From Sulfuricurvum sp. (GTDB lineage: Bacteria; Campylobacterota; Campylobacteria; Campylobacterales; Sulfurimonadaceae): a stretch of DNA of 64,000 nucleotides. Below the pieces are notes generated by a model. It had not been told where the DNA came from and searched no databases. It saw only the letters and a list, made by a program, of their open reading frames with translations. Location: positions 62,001 to 126,000 of the forward strand of contig NZ_JAQTNN010000007.1 of assembly GCF_028713855.1 (NCBI RefSeq), written 5' to 3'. How positions within the stretch are numbered: the stretch's first letter is position 1; each line of letters begins with the position of its first letter. A program made the translations under genes and the position numbers. Positions 8,656 through 18,552 of the stretch are shown here, piece by piece.

Positions 8656-9850
8656 ACAAACCATCCTGACCCGTGAGTGGGTTGCTAACAAACAATCTTT
8701 TTTGGATTGGGAATCGCAACCCACCTCTTTTAAACAGTATCCCCATTTTTCCTTTCGTGTTCCTCTGAGAGAGCATCCATCGCTCAAGTGGCTTGCACAG
8801 ACACGATGTATTACCGATGAACAGACGGTTGCACAGAAGCCCTATCGCCGACTCAATGTCCCCTCCGCAGGCAATCTCCATCCGATCGAGATTTATGTTC
8901 AGATCCGTAATGTCACAGGGCTGCTCAGCGGTATTTATCATCTCGATGTTTTACATGAGGAGTTGGTCTTAATACGAGAGATTGCAGGAGAGGGGATAGA
9001 ACCTTACGTTGGGATGGACAAACGCTTTAGCGGAGTGATCGTGATGATATCCTTGGTGCCGTTTCGATCCTCTTGGAAATACGCTCTTCGTGCGTGGCGT
9101 TATCTCTATCTCGATCTAGGACATCAAATCCATGCACTTGGTGCTTCGGTACGACATTTTGGGTTATCTTTGACAAAAATGTCAGTAAATGAACGACTGA
9201 ATACGATATTGGGGATGGGAGAGGATGAGGTGATCGGGGCGGTTTATGGTGTGGGAGAGATGAATGAGCGGAGTGTTAAAGCGCTGAATCCGCCTCTTAT
9301 GCGTGTACAGCCGACCGATTATACTGAGACGATAGACTCACTGACTGGCGCTGTGAAAACAACTGCTGTCTATAATAAAATCCCAGAAACTCTTTTCTAT
9401 GAAGATTTTGACTCCATTAACCGATTACGCCGAAGCGCACGTGAGTTTTATCCAAATGGTATGAGTGATACGGTTATTCAAGAACTCATGTCGATACCCT
9501 CATCTCCTTCTTTAGAGAGTCTCTTTTTTGTCTTTCAGGCACACTCTATGCAATCGGGATTGTATCGTAACGGGGAATGTGCCGTGAGGGGAAATTTTAA
9601 TTCTGAAATACTCCATCTGCTTTTAGATCAGCGTTTTATTTCAGGATCAAATATGGTAGTATTGATTTTTGCGGAAATTTTTTGTGCAGACTCTCACATC
9701 GAAGCGGGAATCTATGCGCAAGAACTCTATAGGACGTGTGAATATCACAATTCAGGATGCAGCGGAATCGGGGCTTTTTATGATAAGGAAGCCTCCCGTT
9801 GGTCCGATAAGCCACTGATTTATGCAGTAGCAATAGGGGGAAAAGTATGA
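8648..9850 (+). CDS. SagB-type dehydrogenase (nitroreductase family, duplicated domain)
   Basis: The 400-residue product has a nitroreductase/SagB-type N-terminal half: RRLNVPSAGNLHPIEIYV is the FMN-binding signature of SagB/thiazoline oxidases, and YLDLGHQIHAL follows. A second, weaker copy begins near residue 255 (RLRRSAREFYPNGMS). Family members use FMN to dehydrogenate or reduce small molecules or peptide heterocycles. No peptide precursor or cyclodehydratase is nearby, so a peptide-modification role is not supported. The GTG start overlaps the ankyrin gene by 8 bases and the stop overlaps the start of ald by 4, so translational coupling is likely. Confidence 0.8.
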   Translation: MREQTILTREWVANKQSFLDWESQPTSFKQYPHFSFRVPLREHPSLKWLAQTRCITDEQTVAQKPYRRLNVPSAGNLHPIEIYVQIRNVTGLLSGIYHLDVLHEELVLIREIAGEGIEPYVGMDKRFSGVIVMISLVPFRSSWKYALRAWRYLYLDLGHQIHALGASVRHFGLSLTKMSVNERLNTILGMGEDEVIGAVYGVGEMNERSVKALNPPLMRVQPTDYTETIDSLTGAVKTTAVYNKIPETLFYEDFDSINRLRRSAREFYPNGMSDTVIQELMSIPSSPSLESLFFVFQAHSMQSGLYRNGECAVRGNFNSEILHLLLDQRFISGSNMVVLIFAEIFCADSHIEAGIYAQELYRTCEYHNSGCSGIGAFYDKEASRWSDKPLIYAVAIGGKV

Positions 9851-10944
9851 TTATCGGAGTACCAAAAGAGATTAAAACGGACGAGTTTCGTGTCGGTATG
9901 ACTCCATCAGGGGTTATGGAGTTGATTAAGGCAGGCCATAGTGTAATGGTTGAACAGGGTGCGGGTTTAGGCAGCGGTTTTGAGGATACACAGTATCTCA
10001 ATACGGGTGCCGTATTAGTAGAGAGTGCGGATGATCTCTATGCAGGTGTCGATATGATCCTCAAGGTTAAAGAGCCAATAGAGGTTGAATACAGCCGTTT
10101 AAAAGAGGGACAAATACTGTTTACCTATCTTCATCTTGCGGCGGATAAACGGCTTACCGAAGTGTTGTGTGCGAAAAAAATCACGGCATTAGCGTATGAG
10201 ACCCTTCGAATAGGGCGACGGTTACCGCTGTTAGAGCCTATGAGTGAGATTGCAGGACGTATGGCGACACTTTTCGGAGCGGTTCATTTGGGACGTTACA
10301 ACGGTGGAAGCGGACGACTTCTTGGCGGTGCCGTCGGGGTAGAGCGCAATCGTGTTTTGGTTCTGGGAGCAGGGGTCGCCGGCAAATCGGCAGCCGATGC
10401 CGCAGCGGGTTTGGGAGCTGAGGTGGTAATGATGGATATAAACACCGAAAGGCTCACCTATTTACGTGATGTGATGGCACCCAATGTAACGATGCTCTAT
10501 TCTACACATGATTCGATCTTGGAGTATATTAAAACGGCTGATTTGATTATCGGTACGGTACTCTTACCAGGGGCGAAAGCGCCTAAACTCATAACTGGCG
10601 ATATGCTCGGTATGATGAAAAAAGGGACAGTTTTAGTCGATGTTTCTATCGATCAGGGGGGCTGTTTTGAGACCTCACATGCGACAACCCATTCGCATCC
10701 GACTTACGAAGTGGAAGGTATCATCCACTATTGTGTCGCCAATATGCCGGGGATGTATCCGCGCACCTCGACGGTTGCTCTGACCAATGCGACATTGCCA
10801 TACGCGATCAAAATCGCTTCGACACCGTTGGATGTATTGTTACGCGATGAAATCTACGCAGGTGCGTTAAATACCTATAATGGAAATGTTACCAATAAAG
10901 CGGTAGCCGACGCTCATACAATGCCTTACAAAGGAACACTATGA
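9847..10944 (+). CDS. ald: Alanine dehydrogenase
   Basis: The 365-residue product has the full family length. It starts MIIGVPKEIKTDEFRVGMTP, has catalytic-region segments LKVKEP and FTYLHLAAD (substrate-binding Lys and His), and an NAD-binding Rossmann motif VLGAGVAGKSAADAAAGLGA near residue 170. It interconverts L-alanine with pyruvate, ammonium and NADH. Placed between nif-linked genes, it may assimilate newly fixed ammonium or supply pyruvate. Its start overlaps the SagB-type gene and its stop overlaps the following small gene (ATGA). Confidence 0.93.
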   Translation: MIIGVPKEIKTDEFRVGMTPSGVMELIKAGHSVMVEQGAGLGSGFEDTQYLNTGAVLVESADDLYAGVDMILKVKEPIEVEYSRLKEGQILFTYLHLAADKRLTEVLCAKKITALAYETLRIGRRLPLLEPMSEIAGRMATLFGAVHLGRYNGGSGRLLGGAVGVERNRVLVLGAGVAGKSAADAAAGLGAEVVMMDINTERLTYLRDVMAPNVTMLYSTHDSILEYIKTADLIIGTVLLPGAKAPKLITGDMLGMMKKGTVLVDVSIDQGGCFETSHATTHSHPTYEVEGIIHYCVANMPGMYPRTSTVALTNATLPYAIKIASTPLDVLLRDEIYAGALNTYNGNVTNKAVADAHTMPYKGTL

Positions 10945-11258
10945 GTGAAATAGACAAAGCGCATGAGATATTGGGAATCTACCGTTTTTACAAAATGGAC
11001 GGTAAACTATACCATTACGATGAGGATGACCGACTCGATGAGCTGTTTGATGCGGTGGTTTATGCGATCAACGATTGCGGAATGCTCAAACCGCTCTTGC
11101 CGCGTGAAGAGTTTGTGGTTCCGTGTCGGGGGATATTGAACCAAGAGAGGGCATGGCTTCAACGCTTCGAACATCAGGACACCCGCGCCTTTTTTCTGAG
11201 TGATATTTACGACTTTTTGAAGCTCTTTACGGGACGGACGAAGTTACGGGTGAATTAA
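10941..11258 (+). CDS. Hypothetical protein in nif accessory operon
   Basis: A 105-residue soluble, acidic protein whose ATG overlaps the ald stop, so it is translated with ald. It begins with an 'AHEILGIYRFYKMDGKLYHY' segment and ends 'LFTGRTKLRVN'; two cysteines are visible (near 47 and 62). I recognise no domain. The tight coupling is the only hint of function. Confidence 0.7.
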   Translation: MSEIDKAHEILGIYRFYKMDGKLYHYDEDDRLDELFDAVVYAINDCGMLKPLLPREEFVVPCRGILNQERAWLQRFEHQDTRAFFLSDIYDFLKLFTGRTKLRVN

Positions 11259-11308
11259 AACAATTCAATATATGATATACTTCGGATATACAATTTTGGA
11301 GGCTGATG

Positions 11309-11554
11309 ATGACGGCTATGATTTCAAAATGGGGAAATTCCCAAGGGTTGAGAGTATCCAAAGAGATTATGGAGAGTCTCCATTTATCGGTAGGTGATAA
11401 AGTGGACGTCCACGTGGAAGATGAAAAAATCATTATCAAGCCGATTCGAGACTCTAAAATCAAATACGATTTGAGTGCGTTGGTGAATCTAATACCGCAA
11501 AACTATACGAGCCAAGAAGAGTTTTCAACATCGATGGGTCGTGAAGAATGGTAG
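11309..11554 (+). CDS. mazE: MazE-type antitoxin (AbrB-like)
   Basis: About 81 residues beginning MTAMISKWGNSQGLRVSKEIMESL, the swapped-hairpin AbrB/MazE DNA-binding fold, followed by VGDKVDVHVEDEKIIIKPI. The acidic C-terminal tail would wrap the toxin. GGAGG lies 6 bases before the ATG at 11309; the ATG at 11306 is also in frame. It overlaps the toxin start by 7 bases. As in known modules it should autorepress its own promoter; TATGATATAC lies just upstream. Confidence 0.88.
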   Translation: MTAMISKWGNSQGLRVSKEIMESLHLSVGDKVDVHVEDEKIIIKPIRDSKIKYDLSALVNLIPQNYTSQEEFSTSMGREEW

Positions 11555-11883
11555 ACAAATACATCCCTCAAAAAGGGGATTTAGTTATCCTCACTTTTGA
11601 CCCCCAAGCCGGACATGAACAACAAGGGCGCAGACCTGCACTTATCATCAGTAATGATCTTTTTAATGAACGTGTTGGATTAGCTATCGCCTGTCCTATC
11701 ACCAATACGGATCGAAATTTCCCATTTCATGTCGCGGTTAACAGTGAACATCTCAGCGGTTTTATTATGAGTGAGCAGGTCAAATCGATCGATTATAATG
11801 CACGCAAAGTGAAATTCGTCACCAAAGTTGATGATGAGGTATTAAACCACGTACTAGGGTTGGTTGAGAGCATCCTCTTGTGA
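11548..11883 (+). CDS. mazF: MazF/PemK-type mRNA interferase toxin
   Basis: The 111-residue product has the MazF layout: PQKGDLVILTFDPQAGHEQQGRRPALIISND, with the conserved GDLV...D..G.EQ.GRRPALV core (catalytic Arg region), then IACPITNTDRNFPFHV and SGFIMSEQVKSID. MazF toxins cleave mRNA at short motifs. Coupled to the preceding antitoxin gene. It converges on the peptidase gene, with 5 bases between stops. Confidence 0.92.
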   Translation: MVDKYIPQKGDLVILTFDPQAGHEQQGRRPALIISNDLFNERVGLAIACPITNTDRNFPFHVAVNSEHLSGFIMSEQVKSIDYNARKVKFVTKVDDEVLNHVLGLVESILL

Positions 11884-11888
11884 TCTCT

Positions 11889-12908
11889 TCAAATCACAAA
11901 AGCCCCATCTCTATAGACCACTTCATCTCCAAGCGAAAACGTATGGGTATCGGCAAATACATCGACGTGGTACAGTCCGTCTCTGCGTTTAAACCCCGGT
12001 TTGCCGTAAGTGCCGTGTTTCGCCCCTAACGATATATGAACTCCGCACATACGCTCATAGGTTCCCGTGTCGGCAACGGTGCGTGTTTTACTAAAGGCTC
12101 GGTTGAGACCGAAACCGAGTTCTCGTATCCAAACGACTCCCCCCTCATCTCGGCGTATATTAGATAATATCAGATCAAATGCGGGAGTCGAGTTTTCGCA
12201 TGCGACGACTTGCCCCTCTTCGATGATGAGGGTGATAGGGGTTTGCGGAGTGTTGATTTTGTACGTTACATCCCCGAAACAATAGATTTTAACCCGTCCG
12301 TGAACGGCTCTGAGATCTTGCGCTTCGGTAAACACTTCCCCTAGAGGGAATTGTCCGCCCCAATTCGGTAATCCTGTGTAATCTCCGATATTGACTTTGG
12401 CAGACTCGAACGGTGAACCGTAGATCAACAACTCTCCGCCGCTGTCGAGAATCCCCATCGGTGCACTGTCTATTTTAGACTGGAGTGCGCGACCGAGATA
12501 GCGGTAATAACCCTTGTCATATTCCAACGAATCGATGAAGTACGATGCCTCATCATCCGACATACGGCTGAGATGTGGGTGCTCGATCACTTTAAGGCGG
12601 AGTTTAAACAGCTCGACACGCAAGCGAAACGCATCGAGACGAAAATTGGTCGATTGGATCAATACCACCAAATCCGAAGGATTCAGAGCCTCTAACTGTG
12701 CCCGAACCTCTTCGGGCTGATGTGCATCAAAATCGATCAGCTGCGCATGGGGCAGGGCGCGTTTATATCCCTCCATCAAAAGTGTCGCTATCAGACACCG
12801 TGTGTCATATACCACAACGGCATTCTCTGAATCAGTGTGATGAAATGCCTCTCTCAAAAGAGTACTGAGGTACTTTGTCGCTTTTACAATCAATTCTTCT
12901 GTCTGCAA
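11889..12908 (-). CDS. Aminopeptidase (M29/leucyl aminopeptidase-like)
   Basis: The 339-residue cytoplasmic product resembles thermophilic aminopeptidase-type (M29-like) metalloproteins. Candidate metal ligands in the C-terminal half are IRELGFGLN (Glu), CGVHISLGAKHG (His) and YHVDVFAD (His/Asp), the order expected for the family. The ATG at 12908 is followed by a typical soluble N-terminus. It is monocistronic, divergent from the flavodiiron gene, and not obviously nif-related. It could be a related non-peptidase metalloprotein. Confidence 0.65.
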   Translation of the reverse strand: MQTEELIVKATKYLSTLLREAFHHTDSENAVVVYDTRCLIATLLMEGYKRALPHAQLIDFDAHQPEEVRAQLEALNPSDLVVLIQSTNFRLDAFRLRVELFKLRLKVIEHPHLSRMSDDEASYFIDSLEYDKGYYRYLGRALQSKIDSAPMGILDSGGELLIYGSPFESAKVNIGDYTGLPNWGGQFPLGEVFTEAQDLRAVHGRVKIYCFGDVTYKINTPQTPITLIIEEGQVVACENSTPAFDLILSNIRRDEGGVVWIRELGFGLNRAFSKTRTVADTGTYERMCGVHISLGAKHGTYGKPGFKRRDGLYHVDVFADTHTFSLGDEVVYRDGAFVI

Positions 12909-13046
12909 TGTTTCTTCCTCGGTTGCAAAGATTATTGTCTTTTATTATGCGAATTATAGCTTAGATTGCATTTTGAAAGATTCAAACAAACTCTCTTCTC
13001 GAACACTATATGCATTTCTATCCTAAAAGATTCCAGAAGGATGCGA

Positions 13047-14276
13047 ATGCTTCCCCCTATCGTCGTCATTAAACCCGACGTCTACTTTACAGGCGCCTTT
13101 GACCCCAAAATCCGTACCTTTGACATCATTATGAAAACTGCAAACGGTAGTTCGTACAACAGCTATGTTGTTCGCGGAAGCGAAGGGGTAGCAGTCATGG
13201 ATACGGTAAAAAAAGAGTTTAGTAATGATTTTTTTACACGATTGGAACGAGTATGTCGGTATGATGAGATCAGATACATCGTATTACACCATCTCGAACC
13301 TGATCATTCAGGTGCACTGATCGAGCTGATGCAACGTGCACCAGAAGCGAAACTGATCATCTCAGGACGCGCAGTCATGATGCTCAAGGGAATTATCAAG
13401 ACCGATATCCCCTACGAGATTGCAACGGCAGGGAAAACCATCTCTCTAGGAGATAAAACGATCGAGTTTATTATGACCCCTTTCCTGCATTGGCCGGATA
13501 CGATGAGCAGCTACCTGCACGAAGAGAACCTTCTCTTTAGCGGCGATGTGTTCGGTAGCCACTACTATGATGAGCGGTTGTTTGATGATCTTGTCGGAGA
13601 TTTTTCATATGCGTTTCACTACTATTATGATCACATCATGCGCCCGTTTAAACAGTATGTTCTCCAAGCTCTCAAACTCTATGCCGCATTTGATATTGAT
13701 CTGATTGCACCTTTACATGGACCTATATTACGGAGCAATCCACAAAGCTATATCGATAAGTATGCACAGTGGAGTTCAGAAGCTCGTTTTCGTAAAAATG
13801 AGTTTAATACCAAAATGCTCTCCGTCTTTTATATTTCCAGTTATGACAATACCCATAAAATGGCAGAAAAAATCACCGAAGGGGCAGACAGTGTAGTAGG
13901 AATTCGGGCCAGCATGTACGACCTCGCATCATTGGATGAATCCAATATGATCACGCTTCTCGAAGAATCAGATGCGATACTAATCGGTTCTCCCACCATT
14001 AACGGTGATGCGGTGAAACCGGCGTGGGATTTGCTCTCCTGTATGGCCTATCTGGAGCGTACAGGGAAAATCGGTGCGACGTTCGGATCGTACGGATGGA
14101 CGGGAGAAGCACCTGAGATGCTGCATGAACGGCTAAAAGGACTGAAATTTCGCCTTCCACTAAAGCCGTTGAAAGTCAAATTGATCCCAAGTGAAGAAGA
14201 GCTCGACGCGTGTGTTGCATTCGGTCGTGAAGCCTCTGAGATCACGATGGGGAAAATGGTCGAAATGGACATTTAG
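13047..14276 (+). CDS. Flavodiiron protein (FprA-type A flavoprotein)
   Basis: An N-terminal metallo-beta-lactamase domain carries the diiron ligands: HHLEPDHSG (HxExDH), FLHWPDTM, SGDVFGSH and LHGPI. From ~residue 255 a flavodoxin domain starts VFYISSYDNTHKMAEKI and includes the GSPTINGD loop. Flavodiiron proteins reduce O2 to water or NO to N2O in the cytoplasm with electrons from rubredoxin or similar. That would protect oxygen-labile nitrogenase. The ATG at 13047 has AAGG 6 bases upstream; ATG 13041 and a TTG at 12966 are longer alternatives. No C-terminal rubredoxin domain is fused. Confidence 0.92.
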   Translation: MLPPIVVIKPDVYFTGAFDPKIRTFDIIMKTANGSSYNSYVVRGSEGVAVMDTVKKEFSNDFFTRLERVCRYDEIRYIVLHHLEPDHSGALIELMQRAPEAKLIISGRAVMMLKGIIKTDIPYEIATAGKTISLGDKTIEFIMTPFLHWPDTMSSYLHEENLLFSGDVFGSHYYDERLFDDLVGDFSYAFHYYYDHIMRPFKQYVLQALKLYAAFDIDLIAPLHGPILRSNPQSYIDKYAQWSSEARFRKNEFNTKMLSVFYISSYDNTHKMAEKITEGADSVVGIRASMYDLASLDESNMITLLEESDAILIGSPTINGDAVKPAWDLLSCMAYLERTGKIGATFGSYGWTGEAPEMLHERLKGLKFRLPLKPLKVKLIPSEEELDACVAFGREASEITMGKMVEMDI

Positions 14277-16168
14277 TACTCGATAAAGGTAAGGGAAAGG
14301 AGATCATTTTTATAGTTATCTTGTATTTTGTATTCACGATATCCACGTGAAAGAGCAATGCCGACTAAATATCGTTTTCCCTGAAAATTTATAAACCGAT
14401 GAACTGCACTGTCCAGATTAACACGGGAAAGTCCCTCATCCAATTCGATACGCCCCATCGGTCGTAACGATGGATTCGTTGTCGAAATGATTACCCCTTT
14501 ACGATCGACAAAACATCCAAATCCATTTTTTGATGCCGGAAAACTATCATTTAATATCGCTTCAAATTGTGGTGTTGCATCGAAAACAATACCAATTCCA
14601 CCTATAGGCTTTCCATTTGAACAAATCGTAGCATTGTAGATATAGGTTGCTTCATCATTATAAAAACTGCTTTGCTCAAAATGACTTACAAAATAGTTTT
14701 GCGAATTATGATTGTTAAGTGTTTTCGTTATGTATTCACCCGAAACTTTTCGACCTATTATCGATGGATTATTTGAAGAAGCAATGATAGTTGCATGCCG
14801 GTCATAAATGAATAGATTCGTATACACGGTGTAGAGACTGTTAATATACTGCAATACGTCGGTAATACGTTTGATATCCGGATTAGCGAGCCCAAGTTCT
14901 TCTTCAAAGATGGGTGTAATTGCCCACCATCGACAATCATTGGCCCGTTCATAAAGATTTCTATCCATAATATCGATAGCCAGTTTTGCAGATGTTTGCA
15001 CATCGTAAATCAACCCTTCCATTATGGTATTTTCAAGATTCGTAACTGTCTCTTTAATCGTCCCCAATATCGAGGAACTGACATTACGTAAATTATCAAG
15101 TACCGGGGTTAATACATAAACACGTTCTTTTGATGCAATCAGCTCACCATTGATAATCACATCACTTAGATCTTCGATAACATCATCGGCTTTGCGTATG
15201 ATTGCTTTGATATTTTCATCCAGAGCACATTTTTCACTGATAGAATCTTTGATAGGAGGATTCTGAGTCGATTTACGTACATCAATGTACGATATACTGT
15301 TCCAAGGTGCTCCAAAATATCCTTCATATCCTTTTGTCTTTGCCAATACAAAGATTTTCCCATCTCGGTCGTTATAATCAAATTCACCCGGTAACGAATT
15401 CAGGCTCACTTTTAATGTGTTTGAGTCATCCGAAGAAGCGAAAATAATCTCTTTTCCATCCGTAAAATAGATATGTTCATTTGGATTCAAAAGGGAGTTA
15501 AAAATACGTTTCATCTCATCTTCAAAACGAAAACATAAGACTAATACACCGATCGTAGTATTGTTTTCAACGATTTTCTGCGCAAACATAAGTGTTTTAG
15601 TCTGAGATGGAAACAAATCACTATACGAGTATTGTTCGATGTAACCATTTGTTTTGATAGCATTGGAAATAATGCCGTCGGATGTAACATGGATCGAATT
15701 GCTACTGTTAATATTCAGTTTTACATTGCCGTGAACATCCGTTATGATAATTTCATTGTACACGCTGTATTTCATAGTATATTCTATAAGACGTTTTTGA
15801 AGTCGTTCAGAGGATTCTTTCCCATTCAAAAAATCGATAATAACGTTATCAGTCGCTAAAAATCCTACGTCTGCCGTCCGTTCAAAAAGATTTCGGATAA
15901 GGATATCAATACTGATCTGCGCTTTAGAACGGAGCTCTTCAGTGAATTTTTTTAAATTTTCCCGAATTAAAAGGGGAATGAGTTCTTCTTTGAGTTCCGA
16001 GAAAGTCTCAATGGTTTTTTCAGTAAAAGAGAAAAGATTGGCTGCTTTTTCGAGAGCACATATTTTACCGGTGAGGATGATTTTTTTTAGGAATCGATTT
16101 TGATCGTCAAATAGCTTTACGCTTTGACTTATAAAAGGAAAAAGGTCTAAATAGTTACTATTTTTCAT
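14273..16168 (-). CDS. Membrane-free protein with two Cache/PDC-like sensor units
   Basis: A 631-residue protein with no signal peptide, membrane segment or output domain that I can see. Two related segments occur: [20 protein letters not shown] (~107-126) and an [20 protein letters not shown] segment (~393-412), each followed by ~200 residues of Cache/PDC-like beta-rich sequence (for example [13 protein letters not shown] and [14 protein letters not shown]). This suggests an internal duplication of a ligand-sensing unit. Its start overlaps the stop of the upstream chemoreceptor gene by 4 bases, so it probably works with that receptor, perhaps as a detachable cytoplasmic sensor. No biochemical function is known to me. 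Confidence 0.7.
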   Translation of the reverse strand: MKNSNYLDLFPFISQSVKLFDDQNRFLKKIILTGKICALEKAANLFSFTEKTIETFSELKEELIPLLIRENLKKFTEELRSKAQISIDILIRNLFERTADVGFLATDNVIIDFLNGKESSERLQKRLIEYTMKYSVYNEIIITDVHGNVKLNINSSNSIHVTSDGIISNAIKTNGYIEQYSYSDLFPSQTKTLMFAQKIVENNTTIGVLVLCFRFEDEMKRIFNSLLNPNEHIYFTDGKEIIFASSDDSNTLKVSLNSLPGEFDYNDRDGKIFVLAKTKGYEGYFGAPWNSISYIDVRKSTQNPPIKDSISEKCALDENIKAIIRKADDVIEDLSDVIINGELIASKERVYVLTPVLDNLRNVSSSILGTIKETVTNLENTIMEGLIYDVQTSAKLAIDIMDRNLYERANDCRWWAITPIFEEELGLANPDIKRITDVLQYINSLYTVYTNLFIYDRHATIIASSNNPSIIGRKVSGEYITKTLNNHNSQNYFVSHFEQSSFYNDEATYIYNATICSNGKPIGGIGIVFDATPQFEAILNDSFPASKNGFGCFVDRKGVIISTTNPSLRPMGRIELDEGLSRVNLDSAVHRFINFQGKRYLVGIALSRGYREYKIQDNYKNDLLSLTFIEY

Positions 16169-17595
16169 GACCCCTTTGACTCCTCTAATAATTTATCAAT
16201 CGCAGTAAATAAATTATCACTAGCCGCTTCCATCTCCACAAAATTTGCAATCACTTTATCTTTATTCTCTGTGACACGGTCTTCATTTTGAATAAATTTC
16301 ATATTTTCACTGATATTGTTATGAATAACAGCATGGGGTGTAAGTATTTGAGAGTAACTTGGCAAATGAGAAAAGCGCTCTTTCCCCAACCCTTTTTCAT
16401 ACCACATTCCGAGCCTGCAGGTGTGGTGATCGCCGAATTCTTGCGTTTGTTTTCCATGAAATATAGAACTATACGCATTTGCTTTGAAGATAATATGATC
16501 CATCTTTGCCAATGTGGTAAACGTCGAATTTTCAATCTCACTCGCATCTTTCGCTGTTTGCAACGCATCCGCATTGAATTTATGCACGGTATACTGAAAA
16601 TTTTCGATTGCCCGGCTAGAACTGCTGGCGATAGTGCTCATCGATTCAGCATTATTTTGAAGATCACCGCTGTCTTTTTGTAAACTTTCTACGGCAATGC
16701 CGATCTCTCCGGTCGCTTGGTGAGTTCTCTCAGCCAATTTACGAACTTCATCCGCAACTACGGCAAAACCTCTTCCGTGCTCTCCTGCACGAGCTGCTTC
16801 AATAGCGGCATTCAATGCCAAAAGATTCGTTTGAGTGGCTATATCTTTAATTAACTCTACAACAGAATTGATTTCATTTGTTTTTTCATTAAGTGCTGTA
16901 ATTGCTGATGCGGATGTTTGTACCAACTCAAGAAGAGATGCCAATTCTATAATGATTGTTTCAAGCTCTTTTACGGTTGCATTGGAGGTATAGGCTGTTT
17001 TTTGACTTGTTTCTACAATCTCCGTTAATCGTAATATATTTTGTTCCGTATCTTTTTGAATCATTAAAAAACCGTTAATCCCCTGTGCAATCTCACTAAT
17101 CTGTGCATTTACCGTTGTACGTTGGATAAAATGATGACTTAATTCCATGGCATCGATTCCACGATTAACCAGATCACAGTTATAGGCGAAAGCCCCCGTT
17201 AACCCTTTTTTAAGCACTTTTCGATGGTATAGATTTTCACTGGCATGTTCAACGCCGGCTTTTATTTCCCGCATAAAAATTTCCAATTGATCAAGTAAAT
17301 TATTGACATTCCAGGAGAGTTCATATATTTCCGCATGATCATCTATCTCGGTTATTCGTGACTCCAATTCACCCATTTTTGCATGTTTTACTATATTTGC
17401 AACTTTGTTAATACTCTGCTTTGCCCATCGAATATTGGCAAAAATCACCCATCCGAATGAAAAATTGATAATCCCCAATAAAAGAAACCATTGAAAGCCG
17501 TTAACAAACATCTCTATCATAAGAATAAGCGTCACCATTGCCAACGAGGCAATATTAAAGTATTGAACTTTAGAGAGAGAGGATAAACTGGTCAT
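16165..17595 (-). CDS. Methyl-accepting chemotaxis protein with CZB domain (CetA-like)
   Basis: Two hydrophobic segments close together (~residues 10-30 and 35-55 from the ATG at 17595) leave almost no periplasmic loop, as in CetA/Aer-type energy taxis receptors. A HAMP-like linker, then the MCP signalling hairpin ([35 protein letters not shown]) follow. The C-terminus is a zinc-binding CZB domain ([30 protein letters not shown]). I chose 17595 because AGGAAA precedes it; the ATG at 17625 has no such site. It overlaps the PAS gene by 26 bases, supporting a bipartite PAS-receptor/transducer pair. Confidence 0.9.
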   Translation of the reverse strand: MTSLSSLSKVQYFNIASLAMVTLILMIEMFVNGFQWFLLLGIINFSFGWVIFANIRWAKQSINKVANIVKHAKMGELESRITEIDDHAEIYELSWNVNNLLDQLEIFMREIKAGVEHASENLYHRKVLKKGLTGAFAYNCDLVNRGIDAMELSHHFIQRTTVNAQISEIAQGINGFLMIQKDTEQNILRLTEIVETSQKTAYTSNATVKELETIIIELASLLELVQTSASAITALNEKTNEINSVVELIKDIATQTNLLALNAAIEAARAGEHGRGFAVVADEVRKLAERTHQATGEIGIAVESLQKDSGDLQNNAESMSTIASSSSRAIENFQYTVHKFNADALQTAKDASEIENSTFTTLAKMDHIIFKANAYSSIFHGKQTQEFGDHHTCRLGMWYEKGLGKERFSHLPSYSQILTPHAVIHNNISENMKFIQNEDRVTENKDKVIANFVEMEAASDNLFTAIDKLLEESKGS

Positions 17596-18058
17596 AACTT
17601 TTTCCTGATTGGGATAATTGTTCATCTAAAATAGATTGTGATACGTTGAGACCGCCACTGTTTTCTCCGTTTAAAAGCGATCTATAAAGGGGGATGATTA
17701 CTGACAGTGCTTCAGTGGTAGGTTTTCGACGAACGGAGTGAAAGCCTATAATCTTTCCAAAATTGTCATAAGAGGGGGTTACATGAGCAAAAACCCAGTA
17801 ATAGTTTTTATCTTTTGTCTGATTTTTTACGTATGCAAAAATCTCTTTGCCGTTTTGAACCCGTTCCCAAAGAAGTTTGAAAATAAGTTTTGGCATATCA
17901 GGATGTCGCAAAATATTGTGTGGAGAGTGTAAAAGCTCTTTTTCACTGTAGCCTGAAATTTGTATAAACAAATCGTTTCCATATGTGATGCGACCGGACG
18001 TATCGGTTTTGGAAACGATAAACTCATCATCCTGAAAAATCAACTCATTATTAGCCAT
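17570..18058 (-). CDS. PAS domain protein (CetB/Aer-like redox sensor)
   Basis: The 162-residue soluble protein has one PAS domain (~15-115) with the Aer/CetB-type signature: [23 protein letters not shown], then [14 protein letters not shown] and [10 protein letters not shown]. Aer-type PAS domains bind FAD and sense electron-transport redox state. There is no transducer part, which is supplied by the overlapping downstream MCP gene. An ATG with AAAGG upstream leads the operon of three. Confidence 0.88.
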   Translation of the reverse strand: MANNELIFQDDEFIVSKTDTSGRITYGNDLFIQISGYSEKELLHSPHNILRHPDMPKLIFKLLWERVQNGKEIFAYVKNQTKDKNYYWVFAHVTPSYDNFGKIIGFHSVRRKPTTEALSVIIPLYRSLLNGENSGGLNVSQSILDEQLSQSGKSYDQFILSL

Positions 18059-18222
18059 TCATTAACCTTTATTGTGTGATGAAAATATAACCTTTTTTGA
18101 GAGCATTTATTAATATCAAATTGAGTAGCTCGTGATTATTATTTCATCATATTGATAAGCAGGTATCAGAATATCTCGTGAATAAAAAATGCATTCTATG
18201 CATATATTTTGGGAGGGATGCC

Positions 18223-18552
18223 ATGAGTGAACACGATATGATGCAACATGAGATCGAAAGCTATCTAAAAAAATACGCTATAAATGATGAAGCCCGCTAT
18301 GTTATAGCACCACTTATTGCTAAAAAATCGCTGGAAATGAATCATCTTTATCAAGATCTTGGTTTCAAAAACCGTATCCAGATGGGAGCTTATATGTCTC
18401 AGCATTTTCCGCAGCTAGCCCAGATGAAGCCCAAAGATAAACTATGGAAAAAATTCCTCTATGATGCAATCGGTAAAGTCGCTCCGGCATGTGAGAGCTG
18501 TAATGACCAAGAACACTGCTTTACCTGCCTTATCGCGGAGGCGAGTGCGTGA
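18223..18552 (+). CDS. nifQ: NifQ-like protein (molybdenum delivery to FeMo-co)
   Basis: From ATG 18223 (GGGAGGG just upstream) the product is 109 residues. ARYVIAPLIAKKSLEMNHLYQDLGF, then MSQHFPQLA and LWKKFLYD, match NifQ well. NifQ carries a Mo-Fe-S cluster and donates Mo for nitrogenase cofactor assembly. The usual NifQ cysteine pattern is C-x4-C-x2-C-x5-C; here it is C90-x2-C93-x5-C99-x2-C102, so the first cysteine is missing and an extra one follows the last. The protein is shorter at the N-terminus than typical NifQ. Its stop overlaps the GTG start of the MoxR gene. Confidence 0.82.
   Translation: MSEHDMMQHEIESYLKKYAINDEARYVIAPLIAKKSLEMNHLYQDLGFKNRIQMGAYMSQHFPQLAQMKPKDKLWKKFLYDAIGKVAPACESCNDQEHCFTCLIAEASA

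Noticed and set aside
18060-18222. NifA/sigma-54 promoter upstream of nifQ
   Set aside because: I looked for GG-N10-GC promoters and TGT-N10-ACA activator sites upstream of nifQ, nifT and the Tpx-like gene and found none good enough to report.
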